This document shows, piece after piece, positions 39,118 through 47,829 of a stretch of DNA of 64,000 nucleotides. The position numbers and the translations under genes were made by a program. Location of the stretch: the NCBI RefSeq assembly GCF_018704125.1, contig NZ_JAGTIS010000007.1:1-64000 (forward strand), given 5' to 3'. Position 1 is the first letter of the stretch, and every line of letters begins with the position of its first letter. The DNA is from Metapseudomonas boanensis. Its GTDB lineage: Bacteria; Pseudomonadota; Gammaproteobacteria; Pseudomonadales; Pseudomonadaceae. The notes under the pieces were generated by a model. The model was given only the letters and a program-made list of their open reading frames with translations. It was not told the origin of the DNA and made no database searches.

Positions 39118-39292
39118 ACCCAAATTCCGTGGAAGGAACTGTGGGTAAGTTGTCCATGGAACTCTAGGGCCCACAGCTGCCATGGGCTGCGAGCTTTTGA
39201 ATGTTTTTCGAGCAATTTCAACAAGATAGCGAAGTGGCTGCACACAGAATCTGTGCAGCCGCCTGTGGACAAGCTGTGCGGGCATTGCTGGA
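39118..39292 (+). repeat. Array module 5
   Basis: A site TGTGGGTAA at 39140, B site TGTGGACAA at 39264; these variants equal those in module 1. The array ends here; no C site is found 98 bases on. Confidence 0.8.
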
Positions 39293-39621
39293 AGCCCGAT
39301 GTGGCGTGGCCTCCATAAATCTGTTCATTTTCTGATCATGCTCTCCGCCCTCACCGTTATCCCCCGAAACAGCCGAAAACCTAGATGCTGCCCGTCTCGG
39401 TCATCTGCCAATTGCCGTTCCAGCTACCCCGGTTCTGCCATACCCGCGCCGGCGGGTGCTCCTTGCAATGGATGGAAGCTAGGAGGGGGCGGTAATTACT
39501 GGTAGATCAAGCCACCGAACGGCCATTGTGGATAACCTCCTCCCTCCGTCAGCGGAGGGAGAAGGAGAAGGAGAAGGAATGGTCCGGCCAGAAACGCTCG
39601 GCCCGCGCGCTGGGCATAACG

Positions 39622-40092
39622 TCAGTGCTGGTGCTCGGCCGCAGCAGCCGGCGCTTCCTTCTGCACATGGATTTCCACTTCCACGTCACCGGCCTTCTGG
39701 AAGTGCAGAGTCAGGGGGAACTTGTCACCGTCGTTCAGCGGCTGCTTGAGGCCGAACATCATCAGGTGGTAACCGCCCTGCTCCAGGCGCACTTCACCAC
39801 TCGGGGGAATCTCTACACCGCCCTGGACCTGCCGCATCTTCATCATGCCGTCCCTGTGCAGGTGCTCGTGGATCTCCGTCTTGCCGGCGCGAGCGGTATC
39901 GGCACCGAGCAGCTTGTCGACCTGCTCGCCCTTGTTGTGGATAACCAGGTAGGCAGCGCCGTTGGGTGAAACTGCGGGTACCGCCAGGGCCCAGGGATGC
40001 TCGATATGCAGCGAGCCAAAGTTGTAGTCATGGGCGGCCAGGGTGGCGGAACAGCTCAGCAAGGCCCCCAGGGCCAGCAATGTCTTACGCAT
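39622..40092 (-). CDS. Periplasmic copper chaperone PCu(A)C
   Basis: A 156-residue exported copper(I) chaperone that delivers copper to cytochrome oxidase CuA centres. Signal peptide at residues 1-19 (MRKTLLALGALLSCSATLA). Copper ligands of the H-M/H-x-M type are visible: His75/His77 and Met83/Met86, then HLM at residues 109-111. The C-terminal tail EAPAAAAEHQH adds His. ATG 40092 excludes a leader that lacks a signal. Third gene of a copper cluster with the PepSY and DUF2946 genes upstream. Confidence 0.9.
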   Translation of the reverse strand: MRKTLLALGALLSCSATLAAHDYNFGSLHIEHPWALAVPAVSPNGAAYLVIHNKGEQVDKLLGADTARAGKTEIHEHLHRDGMMKMRQVQGGVEIPPSGEVRLEQGGYHLMMFGLKQPLNDGDKFPLTLHFQKAGDVEVEIHVQKEAPAAAAEHQH

Positions 40093-40161
40093 GTTGGAAC
40101 TCCATTCGTTCGATTGACTGGCGCCGACCCCAGCGGGCGCCAACTGCTTTCCATTCACGAG

Positions 40162-41535
40162 CTACCTCGCGATCGCCTTGCTCGCGCCGATGCGCGACAG
40201 CACCAGCCAGTCCAGCGCCCAGACCGCCAGCAGGGACATGCCTACCAGCGGAAAGACAATGCCGAGGCCGATCATGATCATCACTGCGGTTTTCCACAAC
40301 GGCAGATCATGGCGCAGCGGCGGCACGCCCAGGCTCCCCTGTGGACGGCGCTTCCACCACATCACCAGTCCGCTCGCGGCACTGAGCAGAATCAGCAGGC
40401 ACACGCCAAACATCAGCAGCTGGTTAGCCAGCCCGAAGAACTTGCCTTCGTGCAGCACCACGCCCATTTCCACGCTTCTGGCCACAATGCCGTAGTCCTT
40501 CCAGCGGATATCGGCCAGGACCCGGCCGCTGTACTGGTCGATATGCAGGGTCGCGTCGTTGCGCGGATCATTGGCGAACACGGCAATGGTAAACACACCT
40601 GTAGCATCGGCTGGCCAGGTGATGCTGTAGCCAGGCAGCACGCCGCGCTCGCGAGCGGTGTCGACCACTTGCCGCAGGCTGACCTGACTGGCAGACGGAG
40701 CATCTTCCTGGGTCACATGCCCCTTGTGCGCGGCATGAGGGTCGGAGACCGGCAGCGGAGTGTTTTCCACCGCCCAGGCCACCGTCTGGTCGGTAGCGCT
40801 GTTGAGGGTGCGAGCCTGCAGGCCGGACTTCGGCACCTCGTTCCACATCGCCGCCGGGAAGCGGTTCCAGACGGCGGCGAAGGACTCGCCCCAGTAACCC
40901 GTCCAGGTCATGCCGGTCAGCAGCATGAACAGCAGCAGCAATGAGCCCCAGAAGCCGGTCACCGCATGCAGATCGCGCCAGAACAGCCGACCGCGGCTGG
41001 CCAGGCGTGGCCAGAACACCCCGCGCACGGCTTGCCCACGCGGCCACCAGAGGTAAAGTCCGGAAACCACCAGTACTATCGCCCAACCCGCCGCCAGCTC
41101 GATCAGTCGGTCACCCAGGGTGCCGATCAGCAAAGTGCCGTGTAACGAACGCGAGATGGCCTGGAGGTTGTTCTCCGCATCCTGAACACCCAGGATCTTG
41201 CCGCTGTAGGGGTCGACGAAGACATTCTGTTTGCGGCCGTCCAGCGTGGCCACGAACTGCGCGCTGCGGTCGACGTCCGTCGGTGGCAGGTACTGGCTGA
41301 CGGCAGCGTGAGGGTAAGCCTGCCGCAGCCGCTCCAGTTGCTGATCGGCGCTGAGCGCCTGGGAACCCGGCTGGACACTCATCAGGTCGCTGTAGAGCAG
41401 ATTGTCCAGCTGCGGTTTGAACAGATAGATGCCGCCGGTCACGGACAGCATGATCATGAACGGAATGACGAAGAGCCCGGCATAGAAATGCCAGCGCCAC
41501 GCCAGGTTATAGAAGGAGACCCTGTTGTTGGCCAT
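40162..41535 (-). CDS. PepSY-domain membrane protein (PiuB/iron-regulated-membrane-protein-like)
   Basis: A 457-residue inner-membrane protein. The first helix FYNLAWRWHFYAGLFVIPFM is the family signature, with a His that may bind haem. Two periplasmic PepSY domains follow, and further helices end in MWWKRRPQGSLGVPPL. The family is implicated in reductive uptake or sensing of iron and copper. Placement between DUF2946 and PCu(A)C genes points to copper. ATG 41535 matches the family start. Confidence 0.88.
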   Translation of the reverse strand: MANNRVSFYNLAWRWHFYAGLFVIPFMIMLSVTGGIYLFKPQLDNLLYSDLMSVQPGSQALSADQQLERLRQAYPHAAVSQYLPPTDVDRSAQFVATLDGRKQNVFVDPYSGKILGVQDAENNLQAISRSLHGTLLIGTLGDRLIELAAGWAIVLVVSGLYLWWPRGQAVRGVFWPRLASRGRLFWRDLHAVTGFWGSLLLLFMLLTGMTWTGYWGESFAAVWNRFPAAMWNEVPKSGLQARTLNSATDQTVAWAVENTPLPVSDPHAAHKGHVTQEDAPSASQVSLRQVVDTARERGVLPGYSITWPADATGVFTIAVFANDPRNDATLHIDQYSGRVLADIRWKDYGIVARSVEMGVVLHEGKFFGLANQLLMFGVCLLILLSAASGLVMWWKRRPQGSLGVPPLRHDLPLWKTAVMIMIGLGIVFPLVGMSLLAVWALDWLVLSRIGASKAIAR

Positions 41536-41668
41536 TGTCGTACTCCCGGATAAGGATGTGCCTCCGCCTGCCCGTGGCTCATGAGCGGCCACGCAGGTAC
41601 GCGGTGCAGCCCACGGCAGCGCCAGGACCAGGCTGCTCATGTCCAGCTGCGGGGCGGATTGGTTCTAT

Positions 41669-42052
41669 TCAGGCAAGTACGGCAGGGGGAGCGCGGGTCA
41701 GCGCATTGGGGAACACCGCAGAAGCGGCATGGCCGCGGTGGACGGCCGCAAAGGTCCGGGGGCTGACAGGATTCGTCAGAAAACCGACCAGCAACAGTGC
41801 CGGGCTCAGGGCCGGCGAATTGAACAACAGGGTGCAGTAGCCACATTTGGCCCAGGCGGTCTCGTGCCCGGGCTGCGCCGGCTGCTCGGTCGAGAGCTGA
41901 TGATCCGTGGCACAGGCCAGTTCGCCCATCCACGCGGGTACGGCCTGTCGAGCGGGCGTCAGTGACTGGGACAATAAGGGACCGGCGAACACCAGCAGCA
42001 TGGCCAGAAGGCCAAGCCAGGCACCACGCTGATGTCGTCTGCCGTAGGTCAC
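41669..42052 (-). CDS. DUF2946 protein (copper-linked, exported/membrane)
   Basis: A 127-residue protein. A membrane or signal helix at residues ~11-28, the CGYC motif at residues ~69-72 in a hydrophobic environment, and a second hydrophobic segment follow. DUF2946 genes typically sit beside copper-transport genes, as here. The GTG at 42052 is the likely start, with no strong ribosome site, so it is uncertain. Confidence 0.78.
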   Translation of the reverse strand: MTYGRRHQRGAWLGLLAMLLVFAGPLLSQSLTPARQAVPAWMGELACATDHQLSTEQPAQPGHETAWAKCGYCTLLFNSPALSPALLLVGFLTNPVSPRTFAAVHRGHAASAVFPNALTRAPPAVLA

Positions 42053-42265
42053 AGGAGTTCCCGGGCCGGTCCGTCGGAAGGGCGCTTATGCTAGCCAAGC
42101 GCCTCGCTGGGAGAAAGCCTAGCCGCTGGGGCAGATGGCCGCAGGCCGTACATTAAGAAATCCGCACCGACCGGCAGCGTGCTTCACGGCGGGAGCCCCA
42201 AGACAGCTGGAGTGCGCAATGCGAGAATCGCTGGCTTTTGCTGGAGCACCAAGGAGGTGTGCCCC

Positions 42266-43801
42266 GTGGAAAACCTTTACTTCTCGCCGATGCTGCTGGG
42301 GCTGAACCTGATGCTGGCCAGCGCGGTAGCCTGCACGGGCCTCTGGTACTTTTCGAGGCCTTACCAGGGGCCTGGATTCTGGATGGCCGGCACCTGGACG
42401 CTCATCCTCGGCATCCTCTTCTTCATGGGCTTCATGGCCAGCGGCAGCCGAACGCTCAACGTGCTGGGCAATGCCACCCAACTGGCTGGAGAAGCGATCC
42501 TGCTGCTGGGTGTCTTCCGCTTTCTCGGACGCCGCCTCCCGTACTGGACGGTGCCGTTCAGCGCCGGTCTGATGGCTGCCGTAAACACCTGGCACTGGTT
42601 CAGCCCACTTAATTCGGAGCTGCTGATCGCCATCTACGCCGGTATCGCCGGTATTCTGCCCTTGCAGGCCTGCTGGGCACTGTTCATCGAACGCAGCGAA
42701 GCCGAGTTGCGCAGTGCCCGTCTGTTCGTCGCCATCACACTCTCTGGCTATGCGCTGGTGACCCTTCTGCGCGGTGCCATCGGTGTGCACGACTGGCTGC
42801 AACATATCGAGCATGCCGACGTCACCCGCTCGGTAAGCTACCTGCTGCCCTACAACTTCGGCATCCCGCTCTGGGTTATCGCCCTGGTGGGCCTGGCCCT
42901 GCTAACGATGCGCCGGATCCTTAGCGACAGCCAACGCAACGCGCGCCAGGCCGAAGCCAGTGCACGCCGGTTCGAGCGTCTGATGAACGTGGCCAACGCA
43001 GGAATGCTGGTGGTGGAGGAAGGCCGTATCCAGGACGCCAACCCCATGCTTGAACGGCTGGTTGCGCTTCGCCGTGATGCGCTGCTCGGCCAACCGCTCA
43101 GCCTGCTCTTCAGCACCGGCCAGGCGCCTCTGGTGCATGACCTGCTGAATCGGGCCGATGGTCGCCCGCATGACGTAGAAGCTTTGCGTGGCGATGGTGC
43201 AGGCTTTCCCGCCGAACTGGCCGTCGCAGCACTGGACGATAGCTGCCAACGGCTGGTGGAGATTCGCGACGTCAGTCATCGCAAGGCCCTGGAGAACAAA
43301 CTGCTGCGCCTCGCGACCACCGATCCCCTGACCGGTGCTCTGAATCGCCGGGCATTCGAGGAGCGCGCCGAACAGGAGCTGCAGCGCGCCCGGCGGCAGC
43401 GCACGGCGCTGTGCCTGGCCCTGCTCGACCTTGACCATTTCAAACGCATCAACGATCGGCATGGCCACCAAACCGGTGATGAGGTACTTCGCCAGTTCAG
43501 CCATCTCTGTCAACAACAGGCCCGACGTACTGACCTGTTCGCCCGCTACGGGGGCGAAGAGTTCATCCTCGTGCTCCCGGACACGGCGGCGGAATCGGCC
43601 ACGCACCTGCTGGAGCGCATCCGCCAGACCCTGGAGTGCCTGGAACTGCAAAGCCCCGACGGCCCGCTGCGGGTCAGCGTCAGCATCGGCCTGGCCGCCC
43701 TCACCGAGGACCAGGACCTGCTGGGCTTGCAGGCAGCTGCCGATGCGGCCCTTTATCAGGCCAAGGAGCGGGGACGAAACCGCGTCGAACTGGTCCGCTG
43801 A
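42266..43801 (+). CDS. Membrane diguanylate cyclase (GGDEF)
   Basis: A 511-residue inner-membrane cyclic-di-GMP synthase. Six or seven helices over residues 1-220, a linker with coiled-coil character, a PAS-like domain (MNVANAGMLVVEEGRIQDANPM), then the GGDEF domain with RYGGEEF. The inhibitory I-site is present as RRTD five residues upstream, so product feedback is expected. GTG 42266 is chosen for its AAGGAGG site eight bases upstream; longer frames lack one. Input signal unknown. Confidence 0.9.
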   Translation: MENLYFSPMLLGLNLMLASAVACTGLWYFSRPYQGPGFWMAGTWTLILGILFFMGFMASGSRTLNVLGNATQLAGEAILLLGVFRFLGRRLPYWTVPFSAGLMAAVNTWHWFSPLNSELLIAIYAGIAGILPLQACWALFIERSEAELRSARLFVAITLSGYALVTLLRGAIGVHDWLQHIEHADVTRSVSYLLPYNFGIPLWVIALVGLALLTMRRILSDSQRNARQAEASARRFERLMNVANAGMLVVEEGRIQDANPMLERLVALRRDALLGQPLSLLFSTGQAPLVHDLLNRADGRPHDVEALRGDGAGFPAELAVAALDDSCQRLVEIRDVSHRKALENKLLRLATTDPLTGALNRRAFEERAEQELQRARRQRTALCLALLDLDHFKRINDRHGHQTGDEVLRQFSHLCQQQARRTDLFARYGGEEFILVLPDTAAESATHLLERIRQTLECLELQSPDGPLRVSVSIGLAALTEDQDLLGLQAAADAALYQAKERGRNRVELVR

Positions 43802-43847
43802 ATTCCCCTGGATGAGTTAAGCTTTTGCGTAGGTTCCTGGAGTCATC

Positions 43848-44252
43848 ATGCTAAGCCTCGCCGACGTCTTCCTCTTCATGCTGTTCGCCGCAGGCGCGGC
43901 CTGGTTGTGGCGCAGCCATGGCGTGCGTGAACGCGCACTGCAGTTGGCCAAGCAACATTGCGCTCGCCTGGATGTGGAATTGCTCGACGGTAACGTCGCT
44001 TTTCGCCGCCTGGCCATGGTCCGCGACGCCAAGGGCACCCGACGCCTTGCCCGCCTCTATGACTTCGAGTTCACCGTCACAGGCGAACAGCGCCTGACCG
44101 GCAGCATCCAGATGTTCGGCCAGCAGCTCGGGCGCATCGAGCTTCAGGCCCACCCTTTCCAGGCCCAGGCGCAGCATGACAGCAAGGTCATCCAGATGAC
44201 CGAGTGGCGCCGCACCCACCCCAAGGCGGATGAGCAGCGCCGGGTCGATTAG
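43848..44252 (+). CDS. DUF3301 membrane-anchored protein
   Basis: A 134-residue protein with one N-terminal membrane segment (residues 3-20) and a cytoplasmic domain of the DUF3301 type: ALQLAKQHCARLDVELLDGNVAF and LYDFEFTVTGEQRLTGSIQMFG. Function unknown. The 3' end overlaps the convergent beta-lactamase gene by four bases. Confidence 0.85.
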   Translation: MLSLADVFLFMLFAAGAAWLWRSHGVRERALQLAKQHCARLDVELLDGNVAFRRLAMVRDAKGTRRLARLYDFEFTVTGEQRLTGSIQMFGQQLGRIELQAHPFQAQAQHDSKVIQMTEWRRTHPKADEQRRVD

Positions 44253-45034
44253 AGCAGCCCCAGCGTCTTCAGGCTTGCCTTGCCCAACTCGATACGCTTT
44301 GGCGCATCGCTAAGCTGGGACATGTCGATGTTGAGGGCGAAGGCGTAAACCTTGTCGTCCTGCTTCACCCAGCCCACCCACCAGCCGATCGCCGGTGTGC
44401 TGCTGTCAGCCCAACCGGTCTTGCCGTGCAGCTCCCAGCCCGGGCCCTGCTCCAACAGGGTGATCTGGCGGACCGCGGCCTGGGCCTCCTCCGGGAACGG
44501 AAGCTGCCCCTGGGCCAGACGGGCGAGGACGCCGGTCTGTTCCATGGCGCTGATCGCCAGGGGGCCATCCAGCCAGAATCTGTCCACAACCTGACCAATC
44601 TCGCCATTGCCATAGCCGAGCTGACGGACGCTCGCCTGCATTCGTTCCAGCCCCACCCTACGCGCCAGCTCCTGGTAAATCGCCACGTTGGAGATCCGAA
44701 TAGCCTCGCGCAGGTCCATGTCGCGCTCCCACGCTTTCATCCATTGCGGCTTCCCGCCATAGGGCAACACCTCGTCGACACTCTTCACGGCGCCTGTGGA
44801 TAAACCAATCAGGCTGTTGGGGATCTTGAAGGTAGAAGCCGGCGCGAAGCGCGTTTCGGCCCGCGCCCGATCATGGCCGGTGTAGCGATCGGCGGCGACG
44901 TCGTAGACCACGAAGGTCCCGCGTAGCTTCGCCGCGCTGAACAGCTGCGCCACTGCCGGGCTCTCCTGCCAGATGGGCGCAGCCAAGGCGTGGCTGGCAA
45001 ACAGGACCAGCAGCCCTGTGAATAACTTTTTCAT
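44249..45034 (-). CDS. Class D beta-lactamase (OXA-50-like)
   Basis: A 261-residue periplasmic serine beta-lactamase. Signal peptide at residues 1-18. Class D motifs are complete: STFK at 67-70 (nucleophile Ser67), SNV at 115-117, YGN at 141-143, KTG at 205-207, and WWVGW at 218-222. Corresponds in position and length to chromosomal OXA-50 (poxB) of P. aeruginosa, next to an alpha/beta hydrolase and mifSR. Expression level and spectrum cannot be told. ATG 45034 is the one directly before the signal peptide. Confidence 0.93.
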   Translation of the reverse strand: MKKLFTGLLVLFASHALAAPIWQESPAVAQLFSAAKLRGTFVVYDVAADRYTGHDRARAETRFAPASTFKIPNSLIGLSTGAVKSVDEVLPYGGKPQWMKAWERDMDLREAIRISNVAIYQELARRVGLERMQASVRQLGYGNGEIGQVVDRFWLDGPLAISAMEQTGVLARLAQGQLPFPEEAQAAVRQITLLEQGPGWELHGKTGWADSSTPAIGWWVGWVKQDDKVYAFALNIDMSQLSDAPKRIELGKASLKTLGLL

Positions 45035-45066
45035 CGTCGAGTTCCCTTCTGGATAGGTGAGATCGA

Positions 45067-45945
45067 TCATGCAGGCCGGAGCAGGAACGCCGCAGTGCGT
45101 TCCGCACTGGATGCGGGAAACTCCTGCATGAAGCAATGTCCACCGTCCACCACCAGGGCGCTGACATGGCCATTCTGCGCGGTCAGGCGCGCCACCGACT
45201 TAGCCACGAATGGATAGCTGTTCTGCCCGTGGAGCACCAGCGTCGGCGTAACGATCCTGCCCAACGAAGGCCAAAGACGCTTGGGAAACGAGCTGAAGAT
45301 CTCGGCCTCGCGGCTTGGTCGGCATTTGAGCTCGACACCGCCATCCACCTCCTTGAGCGCATGGTCGATGTAACCCTGGAAGGCCTCCTCCGCCCAGCCC
45401 TTGAAGATGCCGCGTCCATGCAAGTTGGCCCAGGCCGCCTGGCGATCCGCCCAATGGTGGCGACGGGCCCTGGCGCGGCTGGCCATGGTGGTGCGACGGT
45501 GCAGCCCTAGCACCTCGGAGAAGGCCATGGCGCCAATCATCGCCGTAGTGAAAAACACCGGGTCGAGCAGCACTGCACGCCCGAACAGGTCGGGGTGGCG
45601 AGCCAGGATCAGGCTGCTCAGAACCCCGCCGAAGCTATGCCCGGCAGCGAAGCGCGGCACCTCGCCAAAACGGGCGCGCCCTGCCTCGAAGGCTTCCACG
45701 GCCAACTCGGCATTGCGATTCCAGCCAAGGAAGCGGCCACCGTGGTCGCTGTCGCCATGACCCTGGATATCGCAGAGCCAGAGGTCGAAGTCCTGCGCCA
45801 GCAGCTGCAGCATGGGCGCGTAGATGCGGCCGCAGAAACCATTGCCGTGCAGAAAGTGCAGCAGCGGCTTGCCGGACACCGGGCTGTGCCAGCCACGCAG
45901 GGTGAATCCTGCCGAACTCGAATGGGACCAGGGGATCAATTGCAT
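45067..45945 (-). CDS. Alpha/beta hydrolase (PoxA-like position)
   Basis: A 292-residue soluble hydrolase. Oxyanion region HGNGFCGRIY, nucleophile elbow GHSFGG (Ser near residue 108) and a late His in DGGHCFMQEF. Substrate unknown. It lies immediately upstream of the OXA gene on the same strand (32-base gap), so co-transcription is likely, as in the P. aeruginosa poxAB pair. Confidence 0.85.
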   Translation of the reverse strand: MQLIPWSHSSSAGFTLRGWHSPVSGKPLLHFLHGNGFCGRIYAPMLQLLAQDFDLWLCDIQGHGDSDHGGRFLGWNRNAELAVEAFEAGRARFGEVPRFAAGHSFGGVLSSLILARHPDLFGRAVLLDPVFFTTAMIGAMAFSEVLGLHRRTTMASRARARRHHWADRQAAWANLHGRGIFKGWAEEAFQGYIDHALKEVDGGVELKCRPSREAEIFSSFPKRLWPSLGRIVTPTLVLHGQNSYPFVAKSVARLTAQNGHVSALVVDGGHCFMQEFPASSAERTAAFLLRPA

Positions 45946-46002
45946 CGAACAGGCCTCGAAATGACAGCGCGCAGTTTAGCCATAGTGCCGCGTTGAAGGC
46001 AG

Positions 46003-47829
46003 ATGGAGAGAGCACCCGTGGTATCGTTTCAGCCCCAAACCCAAGGACTGCCGGCCTTGCTGACCCGCCCCCTGCGCATCGCACTGCTCATCCTGCTGCT
46101 GCTCGCTGGCCTGTTCACGGTGATGCACCTCGCCGGACGCCACGCCGAGCAGCAAGCATTGCATGAGGAAGGCAAGCTGGCCCGTGAACAACTGGCGCTC
46201 TATGCCGGCACGCTGCAGACGCTGATCGACCGTTATCGCGCCCTGCCCGCCGTGCTGGCCCTGGACCCGGAGTTGAGCACTGCGCTCGATGGCCCTGTGG
46301 ATAACCTCTTGCAGCGCCAGCTCAACCTGAAGCTGGAGCGCACCAACGAGGCTGCTGGCTCCACCACCCTTGAACTGTTGGACCGGACCGGCCTCGCGGT
46401 CGCAGCCAGCAACTGGCGCCTGGCCACCAGTTTCGTTGGGCACAACTACGGCTTTCGTCCCTACTTCCAGCAGACCCGCACACAGGGCAGTGGACGTTTT
46501 TATGCGGTGGGCGTGACCAGCGGCATCCCTGGCTATTTTCTCTCCCAGGCTGTGCGCAACGAGCAGGACGAATTCCTCGGGGCCGTGGTGGTCAAGCTGG
46601 AGTTTCCGGAACTCGAGCAGGAATGGAGCCAGCGCCCGGATATCATCCTTGTCAGCGATGCCAAGGGTGTAGCGTTCATCGCCAACCAGTCGGGCTGGCG
46701 TTACCGCGAGTTGCAGCCACTCTCCGCGCAAAGCCGTGCGGAGCTGGCCACGACCCGGCAGTATGACAAGCAGCCCCTGGCGCCGCTGACCCATCGCACT
46801 CTGCAGACGCTGGGCGAAGGCAGCCGGATGGCACGCGTTGACGGACCGGGCGGAAGCGCCGACTACCTGTGGGAAAGTCTGCCCTTGCCCAGCGAAGGCT
46901 GGACGCTGCACCTGCTGCGCAACCCGCAAAGCGTTGCCAGCAGCGGCCGCAGTGCGGCGCTGGCGGCGGGTGGTGCCTGGCTCGCGCTGTTCTTCCTCGG
47001 CCTCTTCCTGCACCAGCGCTGGCGCATGGCGCGTCTGCGCCAGCGCAGCCGTGAGGAACTGGAGCGCCTGGTTGAACAGCGCACAGCCGCTCTTCGGACA
47101 GCACAGGACGGTCTGGTGCAGGCAGCCAAACTCGCGGCGCTCGGGCAGATGTCCACAGCCCTGGCCCATGAGATCAACCAACCACTCACTGCCCTGCAGA
47201 TGCACCTGGCCAGCCTGCGTCTGATGCTCGATAACAATCAGCTGGAACAGGCGCGCAAGGCCCTGCCCAGGCATGAGGAGCTGTTGCAGCGCATGGCGGC
47301 ACTCACCAGTCACTTGAAAACCTACGCCCGCAAGACACCCGGCGGGCTACGCGAATGCCTGGAACTGGGCAGCGTTGTGGATAAGTCCCTGCAACTGTTG
47401 GCACCCAACCTCCGCGATGCCCAGGTGGAGATCCACCAGGAGCTGAACGTGCCGGCCTGGATTTCCGGCGACGCCATCCGCCTTGAGCAAGTCATGGTCA
47501 ACCTGTTGCGAAACTCCCTGGACGCCGTCGCGGACAAGCCCCACCCACAATTGTGGATAACCCTGTGCCGCGAGGAAGACTCCTGGTTGCTCAGCGTCGC
47601 AGACAATGGCGGCGGGATAGCCGACGCCGACTTGCCGCAGATATTCGACCCCTTCTTCACTACCAAGCCGGCGGGTGCCGGTTTGGGCATCGGACTGGCG
47701 GTATCCTTCGCCATCGTCCATGAGCTGGGAGGCACCCTGAGCGCCGCCAACCAGGGCGAAGGCGCCGTGTTCAGACTGCGCCTGCCTGTGGATAAAACCC
47801 GAGAGGACCCCCTATGCCCGTCCAGGTGA
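46003..47829 (+). CDS. mifS: MifS-type sensor histidine kinase (DctB-like)
   Basis: A 608-residue inner-membrane kinase. Two membrane segments flank a double-Cache periplasmic domain (residues ~50-290; DPELSTALDG, NYGFRPYFQQT, RFYAVGVTSGIPGYF). A coiled coil follows, then the phospho-acceptor His389 in LAHEINQPLTALQMHL. The ATPase domain has DNGGGIADADLPQIFDPF and GLGIGLAVSFAIV. Matches MifS of P. aeruginosa, which together with MifR controls alpha-ketoglutarate use. It overlaps mifR by 16 bases. Confidence 0.92.
   Translation: MERAPVVSFQPQTQGLPALLTRPLRIALLILLLLAGLFTVMHLAGRHAEQQALHEEGKLAREQLALYAGTLQTLIDRYRALPAVLALDPELSTALDGPVDNLLQRQLNLKLERTNEAAGSTTLELLDRTGLAVAASNWRLATSFVGHNYGFRPYFQQTRTQGSGRFYAVGVTSGIPGYFLSQAVRNEQDEFLGAVVVKLEFPELEQEWSQRPDIILVSDAKGVAFIANQSGWRYRELQPLSAQSRAELATTRQYDKQPLAPLTHRTLQTLGEGSRMARVDGPGGSADYLWESLPLPSEGWTLHLLRNPQSVASSGRSAALAAGGAWLALFFLGLFLHQRWRMARLRQRSREELERLVEQRTAALRTAQDGLVQAAKLAALGQMSTALAHEINQPLTALQMHLASLRLMLDNNQLEQARKALPRHEELLQRMAALTSHLKTYARKTPGGLRECLELGSVVDKSLQLLAPNLRDAQVEIHQELNVPAWISGDAIRLEQVMVNLLRNSLDAVADKPHPQLWITLCREEDSWLLSVADNGGGIADADLPQIFDPFFTTKPAGAGLGIGLAVSFAIVHELGGTLSAANQGEGAVFRLRLPVDKTREDPLCPSR

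Larger units (their letters stand above)
37577..39292. repeat. Tandem array of ~400-416 bp units with regularly spaced DnaA-box-like 9-mers
   Basis: Five diverged modules. Each has an A block (CCCAAAtcCCGTGGATgcaa then CTGTGGATAAG) and a B block (GCGCACA..CTGT then CTGTGGATAAtCTGTGAGG). The 9-mer in B always lies exactly 124 bases after that in A. In units 2, 3 and 4 a third 9-mer (TGTGCATAT, TGTGCATAA, TGTGAATAA) lies exactly 98 bases after B. Units 3 and 4 are closest, period 414. Five sites are perfect TTATCCACA (read on the minus strand), two more fit TTATNCACA, and others deviate by one or two bases (TTACCCACA, TTGTCCACA). Confidence 0.85.
37557..39621. other. 2-kb non-coding region dominated by a DnaA-box-containing repeat array
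   Basis: No open frame here has a plausible start, codon usage or recognisable product. The stretch 37577-39292 is a tandem repeat array (see separate entries). The remaining 39293-39621 shows a short GAGGGAGAAGGAGAAGG purine run and one further TTATCCACA at 39527, otherwise nothing. Confidence 0.85.

Noticed and set aside
37577-39292. CRISPR array or minisatellite
   Set aside because: The unit is about 400 bases, not 28-37 plus spacer, the repeats diverge, and no cas genes are nearby.
37677-39505. Several short open frames within the repeat array
   Set aside because: They cover different phases of the repeats, lack ribosome sites and are not shared between modules, so they look like chance.
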